Shown: positions 17,953 to 26,715, numbered from the stretch's first letter. The stretch is 64,000 nt of DNA from an uncultured Porphyromonas sp. (GCF_938023125.1 NZ_CALHDW010000017.1:124001-188000), one strand, 5' to 3'. The notes: generated from the letters alone by a model not told the origin. Program-made: numbers and translations.

Positions 17953-18394
17953 AGCCTAACTTTCCTATATATCTCCCCTCGAGGGGAAACTTTTTAGCTA
18001 CACTCTTAGTAACTATATTCTATTTCTATGCGCTCTCTTTCGTACATTTGTAACCGAGTATGAGCATTCAAAGATACATAGTATTCAGCAAAGGCTCTCT
18101 ATCCAAGGCCAATTATTTTCTCTTTGAGCCCTGCCAGAGAGGTAAAACGTGGCATTTTGTTCTGTTTTTCATGGCTTTCCTATCTCAGGAATACTTTCTA
18201 AGAGGGTTCCCTATAAAGATCAAAAGGGCGAACTTCCCAGCTCACCCTTTCGACATAACCAAAACCTTAACTATGAAAAATCTTACTTTTCCACTGCAAA
18301 GGTAGCAACTTTTTCCAAACCAACAATAGTATTGGTGTGAAAAAAGTTCTCCTATAAATTAATTATAACACCACCCCATTAAGAGTCTTTCAAA
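17953..18394. other. Intergenic region between the CoA-transferase gene and miaB, with opposed promoter boxes
   Basis: No credible protein gene. It holds a TACATTTG box on the plus strand (18043-18050), a strong minus-strand promoter (18297-18326), and hairpin-forming segments between them. One is aaaggg(t/c)ga...ccctttc at about 18215-18250; another is agggttccct near 18204. A palindrome cccctcgagggg at about 17977-17992 lies in the CoA-transferase leader. The region may be a long structured 5' leader or encode a small RNA. Confidence 0.5.
18297..18326 (-). promoter_or_regulatory. Minus-strand Bacteroidetes promoter (TTG-19-TACCTTTG)
   Basis: Reading on the minus strand, TTG (18326-18324) is followed after 19 bp by TACCTTTG (18304-18297), the canonical spacing. 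The nearest gene downstream starts about 340 nt away, so either the CoA-transferase-pckA mRNA has a very long leader or a separate short RNA is made. Confidence 0.65.
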
Positions 18395-19783
18395 ATGCAA
18401 AAAGATGAATTCCTTCCGCTTGCGAAGAAAATCCATATAGAGACCTACGGCTGCCAAATGAACGTAGCAGACTCCGAAGTCGTTGCTGCAATCATGGAAA
18501 CTGCAGGATATGAAATGAGTGACACACCGGACCATGCGGACGCAATTCTCATCAACACCTGTAGCGTAAGAGACAATGCCGAAAAGAAGGTACTGAACCG
18601 TCTTGAGCATTACAACCAACTCCGCCGCAAACATGGCAGACCCTCTATAATAGGTGTACTAGGCTGCATGGCAGAGCGTGTGCGGCAAGAACTGATAGAG
18701 AAGCATGGCGCCGACATTGTAGCAGGCCCTGATGCCTACAACGACCTCCCCAACCTCTTCGCTGCCGTAGAAACCGGCGAAAAGGCTATTAATATAGATC
18801 TATCCCGCACAGAGACCTACCGAGATGTGATCCCGATCAAGCTCGCCGGACTCCACATCACCGGCTTCGTTTCCATCATGCGTGGGTGCGACAATTACTG
18901 CACCTATTGCATCGTTCCCTACACTCGCGGACACGAGCGAAGCCGTGAGGTAGAGAGCATTTTGCGAGAGATCGATCACATGGTAGAGCTGGGCTATCGA
19001 GAGGTAACCCTCCTCGGACAGAATGTCAATTCGTACCGTAGAGAGGCGGCAACGCCCGATGCTCCTCCATTCGACTTTGCGGATTTATTGCAAGCCGTAG
19101 CAGAGCGCGCTCCTAAGATGCGCATCCGCTTTACAAGCCCTCACCCCAAAGATATGAGCGACAAAACCATCGCTGTGATGGCTCGTTATCCCAACATCTG
19201 CAAGCAAATACATCTACCTGTACAGAGCGGGAGCAACCATATCCTCAAGCAGATGAAACGCAACTACACCCGGGAGTGGTACCTCGACCGCGTGCGAGCT
19301 ATCCGAGAGGCCATGCCCGAGTGCAGCATCGGCACTGACATGTTTTGCGGCTTCTGTGGCGAGAGCGAAGAGGACTTCCAAGAGACGCTACGACTGATGC
19401 AAGAGGTCGCTTTCGACAGTGCTTTCATGTTTAAGTATAGCGAACGCCCCGGCACATTCGCCGCCAAACACCTCCAAGACAATGTGCCCGAGGAGACCAA
19501 AATACGCCGCCTTAATGAGATGATTGCGTTGCAAAACGAACTTAGCCTCGCCTCCAACAAGCGTGACATCGGGAAGCAATTTGAGGTACTTGTGGAGGGC
19601 ACAAGCAAGCGATCTCGAGAAGAACTCTTTGGACGCACATCACAGAATAAGGTAGTAGTATTCCCCAAAGAGCAGGCTCGCATTGGGCAATTCGTGCTCG
19701 TAGAGGTGCACGATGCCACCAGTGCTACGCTGCTTGGAAAAGAGGTGCATACGCCCCAAAAGGAACTATCGAACACCCCCTAA
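18395..19783 (+). CDS. miaB: tRNA-2-methylthio-N6-isopentenyladenosine37 synthase MiaB
   Basis: Radical-SAM methylthiotransferase that adds the ms2 group to i6A37 of tRNAs. Three domains are visible: N-terminal MTTase (residues 10-130) with cysteines in TYGCQMN, NTCSVRD and GCMAE binding one 4Fe-4S cluster; the radical SAM core with RGCDNYCTYCIVPY (CxxxCxxC); and a C-terminal TRAM domain (FEVLVEGTSKRS...). 462 residues, normal. It is followed 14 bp later by a TRIC-family gene on the same strand. MiaB is distinguished from MtaB/RimO by ETYGCQMNVADSE and by the overall pattern. Confidence 0.95.
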   Translation: MQKDEFLPLAKKIHIETYGCQMNVADSEVVAAIMETAGYEMSDTPDHADAILINTCSVRDNAEKKVLNRLEHYNQLRRKHGRPSIIGVLGCMAERVRQELIEKHGADIVAGPDAYNDLPNLFAAVETGEKAINIDLSRTETYRDVIPIKLAGLHITGFVSIMRGCDNYCTYCIVPYTRGHERSREVESILREIDHMVELGYREVTLLGQNVNSYRREAATPDAPPFDFADLLQAVAERAPKMRIRFTSPHPKDMSDKTIAVMARYPNICKQIHLPVQSGSNHILKQMKRNYTREWYLDRVRAIREAMPECSIGTDMFCGFCGESEEDFQETLRLMQEVAFDSAFMFKYSERPGTFAAKHLQDNVPEETKIRRLNEMIALQNELSLASNKRDIGKQFEVLVEGTSKRSREELFGRTSQNKVVVFPKEQARIGQFVLVEVHDATSATLLGKEVHTPQKELSNTP

Positions 19784-19797
19784 ATTGACCTTTAGCT

Positions 19798-20457
19798 ATG
19801 AGCATTTCCTTCTCCGAGTATAGTATTACTGAGTTTGTCCGCTGGGCAGATTACCTCGGCACCTTTGCCTTTGCCATCAGTGGTACACGTCTGGCTGCCG
19901 CCCACAGATTCGACTGGTTTGGCGCATTCGTTATCGGACTTGTAACCGCCGTTGGGGGAGGTACTATCCGTGATCTTATGCTCGATCTCCCCATATTTTG
20001 GATGACCGAACCCTCTTACATGCTCATTGCTACCCTAGCGCTGATTGTTACCATAGTATTCCGCCACTGGCTCGTACGCATCAACAACACCGTATTCATC
20101 TTCGACGCCATCGGCCTGGGGCTCTTTACGGCCGTAGGGGTTGCCAAGAGTTTACATGCCGGGCTACCTTGGTGGATTGCCCCTGTAATGGGTACCGTAA
20201 CGGGCTCTTTTGGCGGGATTCTGCGAGATATCCTTATCAACGAAGTTCCCCTGATCTTCCGTAACGACTTCTACGCCATGGCTTGCGTGATAGGCTCTTT
20301 TGTCTACCTTGGCATACTATACCTGGGTTGGTCTGCCCCTGTTGCCCAAGCGGCAACAGCCCTCACCGTAATGATCTTGCGAATCCTTGCAGCGCACTTC
20401 CACTGGAGTATCCCCGCACTAAAACCCCATCTAGACGACCCAACATCTAAGAAATAA
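19798..20457 (+). CDS. TRIC/UPF0126 family cation channel-like membrane protein
   Basis: 219-residue integral membrane protein of the YadS/UPF0126 family, related to the trimeric intracellular cation (TRIC) channels, which conduct K+ in characterised prokaryotic members. It has two repeats, each carrying the family glycine-rich kinked-helix signature: AVGGGTIRDLMLD (residues 57-69) and GSFGGILRDILIN (141-153). About seven transmembrane segments are predicted. Lies between miaB and a large surface protein; physiological role in this organism is unknown. Confidence 0.88.
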   Translation: MSISFSEYSITEFVRWADYLGTFAFAISGTRLAAAHRFDWFGAFVIGLVTAVGGGTIRDLMLDLPIFWMTEPSYMLIATLALIVTIVFRHWLVRINNTVFIFDAIGLGLFTAVGVAKSLHAGLPWWIAPVMGTVTGSFGGILRDILINEVPLIFRNDFYAMACVIGSFVYLGILYLGWSAPVAQAATALTVMILRILAAHFHWSIPALKPHLDDPTSKK

Positions 20458-20478
20458 TCAACCCATATCCCCCTTATT

Positions 20479-23130
20479 ATGAGTAACAAAAAAATCCTTT
20501 TACTCCTCGTGAGTTTTATTACAGTTCTCTGTAGTAGCCAACAATCCTTGGCACAGATCAAACTCACGCCCTTGGACGAAAACGCCTTCGCACAGAGCAA
20601 TCTTCAACTCGTGCTTGACGGCAACAAGGAGGTTGCCCTACTCTCCAAAGAGTGCGTTGTACTCTATGGGAAAGCAAAGATCATGCAACTCGTTTACCTC
20701 CCCAAAGCAGATCGTACAATAGACTTCTCTCAAGCCTATATTGTACTAGGCGAAGTTGGGATAATTAAATTTTTGGAAGATGGAACTGTCACCGACGTCC
20801 TTTTTGATCAAACGGGGCGAGATGGGTTCTTTATTTCCAAAGATGGTCAATGCGGTTATACTCCCATACCCGATGCAAAAGATGCAACTCTACGTCCCTA
20901 TATACTAGAGGATAAACGTGGAGAAGAGACGGAGACCTATGCTGTGGTAAAGCTCGGGAATAAAATATGGATGCGCGAAAACCTACGCACCGCCCTATTC
21001 CAAGATGGTACTCCCATCAAGACCGGCCTTGACAAAAAAGACTGGGAAGCCACAAAGGCTCCGGCCGTAACTTATTACGATGGCGACGCCTCTAATCGCA
21101 CCGCAATGGGCGCACTCTACAACTGGTATGCCGTAACTGAGACTACGACACCACTCGCTCCTAAGGGCTGGCAGGTCCCTTCGGCCAATGACTGGAAGGC
21201 TATTGTAAAATACCTTGACCCCAACGGATTTATGCCCGATGAGTACGATAATCCCTCAATCCTCTCTCTAACCGCCGGAGTGATGCTCAAGAGCAAAGAG
21301 GGCTGGACCCACTCGCCCTCAGGCAAACCGGAGGATATTGTGGTGGGGAACAACCTATCTCAACTCGACATTAAGCCCTTCGGGAGCACCTCTACGAGTA
21401 AGTATTTCAACGGCTATTCGGGCAAGGGGCTACAGGCCTATCTCTGGAGCTGTACACAGAGTGACTACGAAGCTACCAAGGGCGAGTTCTTCAGACTATT
21501 CTGGGATCAGAAGGTGGCAAACTTCTTCTTCGAAGATAAATTCATGGGCTACTCCGTTCGTTGCATCCTGAATACTCCTATCCAACTTGCAGAGGCACAG
21601 CCAATTGCCCCCACGGCTCTCACCTTGAATGTAACAACAGCAGGCACACTCGCCTCGCAACTCTCTGACGAACATAAGCAATCGGTGAGCCAACTCACAC
21701 TAAAAGGATCTCTCGATGCTCGTGACTTTGCCGCCCTACGCCAGCTCTCCAAACTCAATGATCTGACTCTCGAGGAGGTAAAGATCGAGGCCTATCGTGG
21801 GGATGGCGGTCCCATTGCCGGAGTCAAAAAATATCCCGAAAACGAGCTCCCTGCCGAGAGCTTCAAGGGGAATACAACCCTCTCCTCCTTCAAAGCAACG
21901 GGAGAGATCAACTCTCTAGGCGCAAATTGCTTCGAAGGCTGTACTCGCCTAAATGAGGTAATACTCCCAGCAGATCTTACCGAGTTTAATGGCAGTAACT
22001 TTAAGAACTGTACATCCCTTCAGACCCTCACACTGCACGATGGCATCACAGATCTTGGAGCTTCTACCTTCGAAGGCTGTAGCTCGCTCGCTGGCATTAC
22101 ACTTCCTAGAGAGATAGAAGAACTTGGCGACTCGCTATTCAAGGATTGTAAATCGCTCGCCTCTATAACCATCCCCAATAGCGTCACCTCTATCGGCATG
22201 AGCACCTTTGAGAACTGCTCTACACTGACACAAATCGAGATACCCGATGCCGTAGAGACCCTTGGCATGTTTGCTTTCCAAGGCTGCACGGCACTACAGA
22301 CGGCAACCCTCGGCAATGGAATCACCGAAGTAGACTATGGGACATTCCTCGGAGACTATGCCCTCAAGAGCGTGACACTACCCAATAATCTGGAGACGAT
22401 CGGGGCTTTTTCGTTCCAAGGATGTACGGCACTAAAGACTCTTACAGTACCCCAAAAGGTGAAAAAGATTGCCAATGGGGCCTTCCGTAGTACAGCTATT
22501 AACTTCACCCTTTCCGAGGGGTCTCTATTTGAAGTAAAGGACGAAATGCTCCTCAGCAAAGATGGGAAAACGATCTACTACGTACCCAATACTTTCAGAG
22601 GCGAAGTGGTAATTCCCAACGGCATAGAGACCATCAATGGAGCTGCTTTTGCCGACTGCAAGGGCGTATCTAAGGCACATCTTCCGGCTTCCATCCGTGA
22701 GATCAAGCTCATGGCATTTGAGAATACATCGCTTTATCAGCTGACCCTTGATGTTGTAAATCCCTCTGATATAAAACTTGGAGAAGATGTTTTTGGTAAA
22801 ACCATGGACTACTCTCGCTGCGAACTTTTCGTTCCCGAGACTTCAGTAGAAGCCTACAAAGCGACTGAGCCTTGGAAGCACTTCGACATCAAAGCCGCTA
22901 CGGCTCTCACATCTCCTACTTCGGAATTCTTCCAAATTAGCCTCGAAGGACGCACCTTGCAGCTCTACACAGCACAACGCACTGCCTTCTCGCTCTCCTC
23001 TATGCAGGGAGAAATGCTTCTGCAAGGCTCTCTACAAACAGGTAGCAACCCAATAGAGACCGCACAATTACCCAGCGGGGTTTACCTCCTGAGTGTAGGA
23101 GAGAATAACCAACTCATCCTACTACCCTAA
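20479..23130 (+). CDS. BspA-type leucine-rich-repeat surface protein with T9SS sorting domain
   Basis: 883 residues. A signal peptide (ending QQSLAQ) is followed by an Fib_succ_major-type domain (about 150-365; WMRENLRTALFQDG, YNWYAV, GWQVPSANDW, YSVRCI). A run of BspA/Treponema-type LRRs extends from about 400 to 770 (repeating motif F.GCT.L..ITLP..I..LG...F). The last 70 residues have the fold pattern of a type IX secretion sorting domain, with ...LQLYTAQRTAFSLSSMQGEML... and the closing GVYLLSV. It is therefore a likely PorKLMN client anchored or released at the cell surface, perhaps in adhesion. A terminator follows 28 bp after the stop. Confidence 0.9.
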   Translation: MSNKKILLLLVSFITVLCSSQQSLAQIKLTPLDENAFAQSNLQLVLDGNKEVALLSKECVVLYGKAKIMQLVYLPKADRTIDFSQAYIVLGEVGIIKFLEDGTVTDVLFDQTGRDGFFISKDGQCGYTPIPDAKDATLRPYILEDKRGEETETYAVVKLGNKIWMRENLRTALFQDGTPIKTGLDKKDWEATKAPAVTYYDGDASNRTAMGALYNWYAVTETTTPLAPKGWQVPSANDWKAIVKYLDPNGFMPDEYDNPSILSLTAGVMLKSKEGWTHSPSGKPEDIVVGNNLSQLDIKPFGSTSTSKYFNGYSGKGLQAYLWSCTQSDYEATKGEFFRLFWDQKVANFFFEDKFMGYSVRCILNTPIQLAEAQPIAPTALTLNVTTAGTLASQLSDEHKQSVSQLTLKGSLDARDFAALRQLSKLNDLTLEEVKIEAYRGDGGPIAGVKKYPENELPAESFKGNTTLSSFKATGEINSLGANCFEGCTRLNEVILPADLTEFNGSNFKNCTSLQTLTLHDGITDLGASTFEGCSSLAGITLPREIEELGDSLFKDCKSLASITIPNSVTSIGMSTFENCSTLTQIEIPDAVETLGMFAFQGCTALQTATLGNGITEVDYGTFLGDYALKSVTLPNNLETIGAFSFQGCTALKTLTVPQKVKKIANGAFRSTAINFTLSEGSLFEVKDEMLLSKDGKTIYYVPNTFRGEVVIPNGIETINGAAFADCKGVSKAHLPASIREIKLMAFENTSLYQLTLDVVNPSDIKLGEDVFGKTMDYSRCELFVPETSVEAYKATEPWKHFDIKAATALTSPTSEFFQISLEGRTLQLYTAQRTAFSLSSMQGEMLLQGSLQTGSNPIETAQLPSGVYLLSVGENNQLILLP

Positions 23131-23157
23131 GACGGCTCCTCGAGCTAAACGTATAAA

Positions 23158-23190
23158 CCCCCTGCGCTCCAACCTTGTGAGTGCAGGGGG
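23158..23190 (+). terminator. Rho-independent terminator after the LRR surface protein
   Basis: Eight-base-pair GC stem ccccctgc...gcaggggg followed by ctttctct on the plus strand. Confidence 0.8.
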
Positions 23191-23229
23191 CTTTCTCTAT
23201 CTCCGACCGCCCCTTTGGATAAAAAGAAA

Positions 23230-23255
23230 CCGCCCAAGGATTTCTCCTTAGGCGG
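23230..23255 (-). terminator. Rho-independent terminator of rplS
   Basis: On the minus strand ccgcctaagga/tccttgggcgg form a stem with loop gaaat, followed by tttctttttat; located 43 bp after the rplS stop. Confidence 0.85.
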
Positions 23256-23297
23256 CTCCGAAAAGTCTTCTATCTCACCCATAGAGGGGAGAGAGTC

Positions 23298-23663
23298 TTA
23301 CTTTACGCTGGCAGAGAGCTTACGGCGTTCTTTGATACGTGCTGCGCGACCCATACGATCACGGAGGTAGTACAACTTAGCACGACGCACCTTACCATGC
23401 TTTTCTACTGTGATGTTTTCGATAAAGGGGCTATCGTAAGGGAAGATACGTTCTACACCTACTTCGCCAGAAATCTTGCGAACGGTGAAACGACGCTTAT
23501 CACCATGACCACGGAACGAAATAACCGTTCCACGATACTTCTGGATACGCTCTTTATTACCTTCTTTGATGCGATACTCAATAGTAATAGTATCCCCAAT
23601 GGTAAACTTAGGATGCTCTTTACCCGACTTAAACTCGTCGTTGACCAACTTAATGAAGTCCAT
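23298..23663 (-). CDS. rplS: Ribosomal protein L19
   Basis: 121 residues, full length for bL19. Recognisable from FTIGDTITIEYRIKEGNKER, the SH3-like core KYRGTVISFRGHG, FTVRKISGEVGVERIFPYDSPFIENI and the basic C-terminus RRAKLYYLRDRMGRAARIKERR. Monocistronic here: terminator downstream, and a -7 box about 115 bp upstream giving a leader of roughly 110 nt, long enough for autoregulation or a leader structure. Confidence 0.97.
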   Translation of the reverse strand: MDFIKLVNDEFKSGKEHPKFTIGDTITIEYRIKEGNKERIQKYRGTVISFRGHGDKRRFTVRKISGEVGVERIFPYDSPFIENITVEKHGKVRRAKLYYLRDRMGRAARIKERRKLSASVK

Positions 23664-23778
23664 ACACTCTTTCTTTTTTAATTAGTACTCTTACCAAACG
23701 CAATGTAACGAGCTGCAGAAGAAGTGCTTCCACTAATAAGAGGAGCCTACCGTCTCGCCAGAGATTGCGCAAAGCCCT

Positions 23779-23786
23779 GCAAAGGT
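23779..23786 (-). promoter_or_regulatory. -7 promoter box of rplS
   Basis: TACCTTTG on the minus strand; no TTG at the standard distance. Predicts a leader of about 110 nt. Confidence 0.5.
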
Positions 23787-23859
23787 ACAACATTCTGAGC
23801 AATTAATTATCCTAGGGAGAATAATTGTCCTACAGATGAAAAGAAGCGGAAGAATTCCC

Positions 23860-23867
23860 TACTTTTG
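23860..23867 (+). promoter_or_regulatory. -7 promoter box of small lipoprotein gene
   Basis: TACTTTTG matches TAnnTTTG and lies 34 bp before the chosen ATG. This supports the short gene model over an in-frame start at 23836 upstream of the promoter. Confidence 0.55.
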
Positions 23868-23901
23868 TAAAAGGAACAAACTAGAAAGACAACCTAACAT
23901 C

Positions 23902-24285
23902 ATGAGCAAATTTAGAACTATTATCCTTGGAGGGATTTTCGCCTCCACTCTGCTACTAACGAGCTGTAGCACACTATTGAGTCTGTCGGATTCGTACACC
24001 TTCACTAAAGTAAAGCTTGGTATGACTCGAGAAGAAGTCTATAAGCAAACACGCTTGCGCCCCATAAAGGTTGCCAAGCACCTTGACAAGGATGGCTCGG
24101 AAATAGAAATTTTTTATTTCAAGACTCTGATGAACGAATGGGATAAAACTGCAGCCCACATCTATGCCAACCAGCGACTCGTGTTTCGCAACGGCAGACT
24201 TATTGCCGTGGAACAGGGAGATGAACAAATCGTGTATAAGCAAATCCCCAATAATGGAATAGGGATCTCCGTTGGGATTGAATAG
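23902..24285 (+). CDS. Small predicted lipoprotein (BamE/SmpA-like plan), function unknown
   Basis: 127 residues from MSKFRTIILGG. The signal peptide ends in the lipobox LLTSC (Cys20). The mature protein contains ...KVKLGMTREEVYKQTRLRP..., which recalls the 'G-M-t-x-x-E-V' helix start of BamE/SmpA-OmlA-type small lipoproteins, followed by a beta-rich segment (IEIFYFKTL, QRLVFRNGRLIAVEQGD). The similarity is short, so function is open. It has its own promoter and ends at a bidirectional terminator. Confidence 0.75.
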   Translation: MSKFRTIILGGIFASTLLLTSCSTLLSLSDSYTFTKVKLGMTREEVYKQTRLRPIKVAKHLDKDGSEIEIFYFKTLMNEWDKTAAHIYANQRLVFRNGRLIAVEQGDEQIVYKQIPNNGIGISVGIE

Positions 24286-24328
24286 AACAACAGATCCTCT
24301 CCATCTCCCACAGAAAACAAAAAAAGAA

Positions 24329-24358
24329 CCCTCTCCTACCGCAAGTGGTAAGAGAGGG
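24329..24358. terminator. Bidirectional terminator between the small lipoprotein and mmdB
   Basis: Twelve-base stem ccctctcctacc / ggtaagagaggg with one mismatch and loop gcaagt. The plus side is followed by cttttt, the minus side by ttctttttttg, so it can serve both convergent genes. Confidence 0.85.
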
Positions 24359-24383
24359 CTTTTTCTTGTGTTAGGCTCAAAAC

Positions 24384-25544
24384 TTAGTTTGTACCGAGGA
24401 AGCCCAAAAGCACCCCGGCGGCAAGAGCAGATCCGATAACCCCGGCTACGTTGGGACCCATGGCATGCATGAGCAGGTAGTTGGTGGGGTCGTACTCAAG
24501 CCCTACTATCTGAGAGATACGAGCTGAGTCGGGCACTGCAGAGACTCCTGCATTACCAATAAGAGGATTGATTTTGCTCCCTTTCTTCAAGAAAAGATTC
24601 ATCACCTTTACAAAGAGCACTCCCGCACAGGTGGCAATTACGAAGGAGAGAGCACCCAGCCCGAAGATCTTAATCGAATTGAGCGTTAGGAACTCCGTTG
24701 CTTGCGTTGAGGCCCCAACCGTTACCCCAAGTAGGATGGTAATGGTGTCGATAAGGGGCCCCTTGGCCGTATCGGCAAGGCGTTTGGTCACACCACTCTC
24801 CTTGAGCAAATTGCCAAAGAAGAGCATCCCCAAAAGAGGAAGCCCCGAAGGTACCAAGAAGGTTGTAAGCAAAAGACCTACAATGGGGAAGACAATCTTC
24901 TCTGTTTTGGAGACTGCACGCGGGGGCTTCATTCGTATTAAACGCTCCTTCTTTGTAGTAAGAAGGCGCATGAAGGGGGGCTGAATAATTGGTACCAATG
25001 CCATATAGGAGTAGGCAGATACCGCAATAGCTCCCATAAAATGAGGGGCGAGCTTAGACGAAAGGAAGATAGCCGTAGGCCCGTCTGCCCCACCAATGAT
25101 ACCAATAGCCCCTGCTTCGTTGGGAGCAAAGCCCCAAAGGAGAGCAAGCATGTAGGCCCCAAAAATACCAAACTGAGCCGCCGCCCCAATGAGCATGAGC
25201 TTGGGATTGGAGATAAGAGCCGAGAAGTCGGTCATCGCTCCGATGCCCAAGAAAATAAGAGGAGGATACCAGCCCTGCCGCACCCCTTGGTAGAGGATAT
25301 TGAGCACAGAGCCCTCTTCATAAATACCGATCTGTAAACCTGCATCCTTAAATGGGATATTGCCGATGAGCATACCAAAGCCAATGGGGATTAGTAGTAG
25401 GGGCTCAAATTCGTAGCGAACGGCTAAGAAAATGAAGAGAAGCCCTACAGCCAACATCACCCAATGCCCGGTGGTAGCATTAGCAAAACCTGTAAAGGAA
25501 AAGAAGGTCTCAAGATTATCGACGAGGAAACTACCGAAACCCAT
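24384..25544 (-). CDS. mmdB: Methylmalonyl-CoA (or oxaloacetate) decarboxylase beta subunit, Na+ pump
   Basis: Integral membrane subunit that decarboxylates carboxybiotin and exports Na+. 386 residues with about nine to eleven hydrophobic segments. Family motifs: GIGAMTDFSALISNPKL, GIIGGADGPTAIF (the conserved loop with the Na+-site Asp), NAGVSAVPDSARISQIVGLEYDPTNYLLMHAMGPNVAGVIGSA near the C-terminus. Last gene of the mmd operon, 37 bp after the biotin carrier. Context (MmdA, epimerase) favours methylmalonyl-CoA over oxaloacetate as substrate. Confidence 0.94.
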   Translation of the reverse strand: MGFGSFLVDNLETFFSFTGFANATTGHWVMLAVGLLFIFLAVRYEFEPLLLIPIGFGMLIGNIPFKDAGLQIGIYEEGSVLNILYQGVRQGWYPPLIFLGIGAMTDFSALISNPKLMLIGAAAQFGIFGAYMLALLWGFAPNEAGAIGIIGGADGPTAIFLSSKLAPHFMGAIAVSAYSYMALVPIIQPPFMRLLTTKKERLIRMKPPRAVSKTEKIVFPIVGLLLTTFLVPSGLPLLGMLFFGNLLKESGVTKRLADTAKGPLIDTITILLGVTVGASTQATEFLTLNSIKIFGLGALSFVIATCAGVLFVKVMNLFLKKGSKINPLIGNAGVSAVPDSARISQIVGLEYDPTNYLLMHAMGPNVAGVIGSALAAGVLLGFLGTN

Positions 25545-25581
25545 GATTGTTGTTACGTTTTATTTATACTAATGCTTGTGC

Positions 25582-26007
25582 TTAGCCAATCACGACAATG
25601 TCTGTACCCTCGAGTATTGACTCTCCTTTTTGTACTTTGACTTCGAGCACCTTACCTTCGCGATCGCTATTGATATTGTTTTCCATCTTCATAGCCTCTA
25701 GCACAGCTACTTTCTGACCCCGTTTTACAACGTCGCCCACCTGTACTACCACATCAAGAATCACCCCTGGCAGAGGAGCCTTGATACCGCCCTTGCTACC
25801 GCCTCCGGCAGAGGGAGCCGAAGCCTTAGGGGCCGAAACTACCGGAGTTACTCGCTTCACTACAGGACGAGGTGTTTCTTTTTTCTCTGTAAGCAGTTCT
25901 ACTTGGTAGGTAGTGCCATTTACCTCCACTTCTGCCTCCTTTTCTTCGAGTTTATTGAGCTTAACGGCATACTCATTGCCGTTGATTTTGTATTTGAATT
26001 CTTTCAT
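25582..26007 (-). CDS. mmdC: Biotin carboxyl carrier subunit of methylmalonyl-CoA decarboxylase
   Basis: 141 residues. A short N-terminal beta domain leads to a Pro/Ala/Gly-rich linker (PVVSAPKASAPSAGGGSKGG). The C-terminal biotinyl domain has the biotinylation site EAMKMEN, with the lysine at about residue 107. It carries CO2 between MmdA and the membrane pump MmdB, which flank it in the operon. Normal length for the gamma/C subunit. Confidence 0.95.
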   Translation of the reverse strand: MKEFKYKINGNEYAVKLNKLEEKEAEVEVNGTTYQVELLTEKKETPRPVVKRVTPVVSAPKASAPSAGGGSKGGIKAPLPGVILDVVVQVGDVVKRGQKVAVLEAMKMENNINSDREGKVLEVKVQKGESILEGTDIVVIG

Positions 26008-26039
26008 TTTTCAGGTTGTCTATCTCTCTAATAATGATT

Positions 26040-26231
26040 TCAAATCCCCTTGATAGAGGGAACGCTACGCACGATCTGACTTTTGAGTGCCCAAGCTGAT
26101 GCGACGGAGGGTCTCCGTATGGTAAGGCGCATATCCGTAGTATCGTGCATATAATCTGCAAGAGACTCCGTAAGAGCCAAACCAATCGCGGCAAGCACTT
26201 CTGGAGAGGGAGTGGTAGGAGTTCGTTTCAT
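26040..26231 (-). CDS. mmdE: Small MmdE-like (epsilon) subunit of methylmalonyl-CoA decarboxylase
   Basis: 63 residues from MKRTPTTPSPEV; an upstream in-frame extension overlaps mmdD and is rejected. The protein aligns with the C-terminus of the preceding MmdD: SPEV..AIG.AL.E......H......I.........W..K...... ...VP. That is exactly the relationship reported between the delta and epsilon subunits of Veillonella parvula methylmalonyl-CoA decarboxylase, and the gene order A-D-E-C-B is the same. Presumed to stabilise the complex. It starts 7 bp after mmdD and ends 32 bp before mmdC. Confidence 0.8.
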   Translation of the reverse strand: MKRTPTTPSPEVLAAIGLALTESLADYMHDTTDMRLTIRRPSVASAWALKSQIVRSVPSIKGI

Positions 26232-26238
26232 AATAATA

Positions 26239-26715
26239 TTATCTTCCGGCAACTGAGGCACGACGAGGTACCCCCGAGACGCGCTGATTAAAGGCTTTAT
26301 TGCTCCAGCCCGAAGGGGCATGGGAGGAGGTGTGATCGATGGTTATCAGACCACTCTCTTCATCGTGCATACCACCGGCAGCCTCGTACAGAGCCATACC
26401 AATAGCTACGGCCACCTCGGGAGACATTCCATTTTTTGAAGTGGGAGCCACTCCTCTCTTGGGAGCATTATCACGATTCTTATTACGCTCCGAGAGTTGT
26501 TGCGAGAGTCTCCCCACCCCCTTGAAGCATAGATAAAGAACGGCAAGGCCAAAGAAAACCACGAGCATGGCTGTGATGGTCATCACAATGCCAGAGGGGT
26601 CTTCTTCGAGGAGAGCATTAGCCTTAGACTGGCTCTGGGCCCCTAGCGACAAGCTCGAAAGCACTATCGCCGAGGCTAGTATGGAGCAACGTCTTAGTAA
26701 ACGATCTACTTGCAT
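26239..26715 (-). CDS. mmdD: OadG/MmdD-type membrane-anchor subunit of the decarboxylase
   Basis: 158 residues. The N-terminus MQVDRLLRRCSILASAIVLSSLSLGAQSQ looks like a cleavable signal. It is followed by one transmembrane helix (IVMTITAMLVVFFGLAVLYLCFKGVG, about 44-69), the hallmark of OadG/MmdD subunits. A charged linker leads to the C-terminal domain (MSPEVAVAIGMALYEAAGG...) that is duplicated in MmdE. Anchors the carboxyltransferase to the membrane pump. 23 bp after mmdA. Confidence 0.88.
   Translation of the reverse strand: MQVDRLLRRCSILASAIVLSSLSLGAQSQSKANALLEEDPSGIVMTITAMLVVFFGLAVLYLCFKGVGRLSQQLSERNKNRDNAPKRGVAPTSKNGMSPEVAVAIGMALYEAAGGMHDEESGLITIDHTSSHAPSGWSNKAFNQRVSGVPRRASVAGR

Noticed and set aside
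18060..18305. 81-residue plus-strand ORF after a TACATTTG box
   Set aside because: No Shine-Dalgarno-like or family signal, and contains the strong minus-strand promoter; more likely non-coding.
23836..23901. Upstream in-frame ATG for the small lipoprotein at 23902
   Set aside because: Lies before the predicted -7 box and would put 22 odd residues before a perfect lipoprotein signal peptide.
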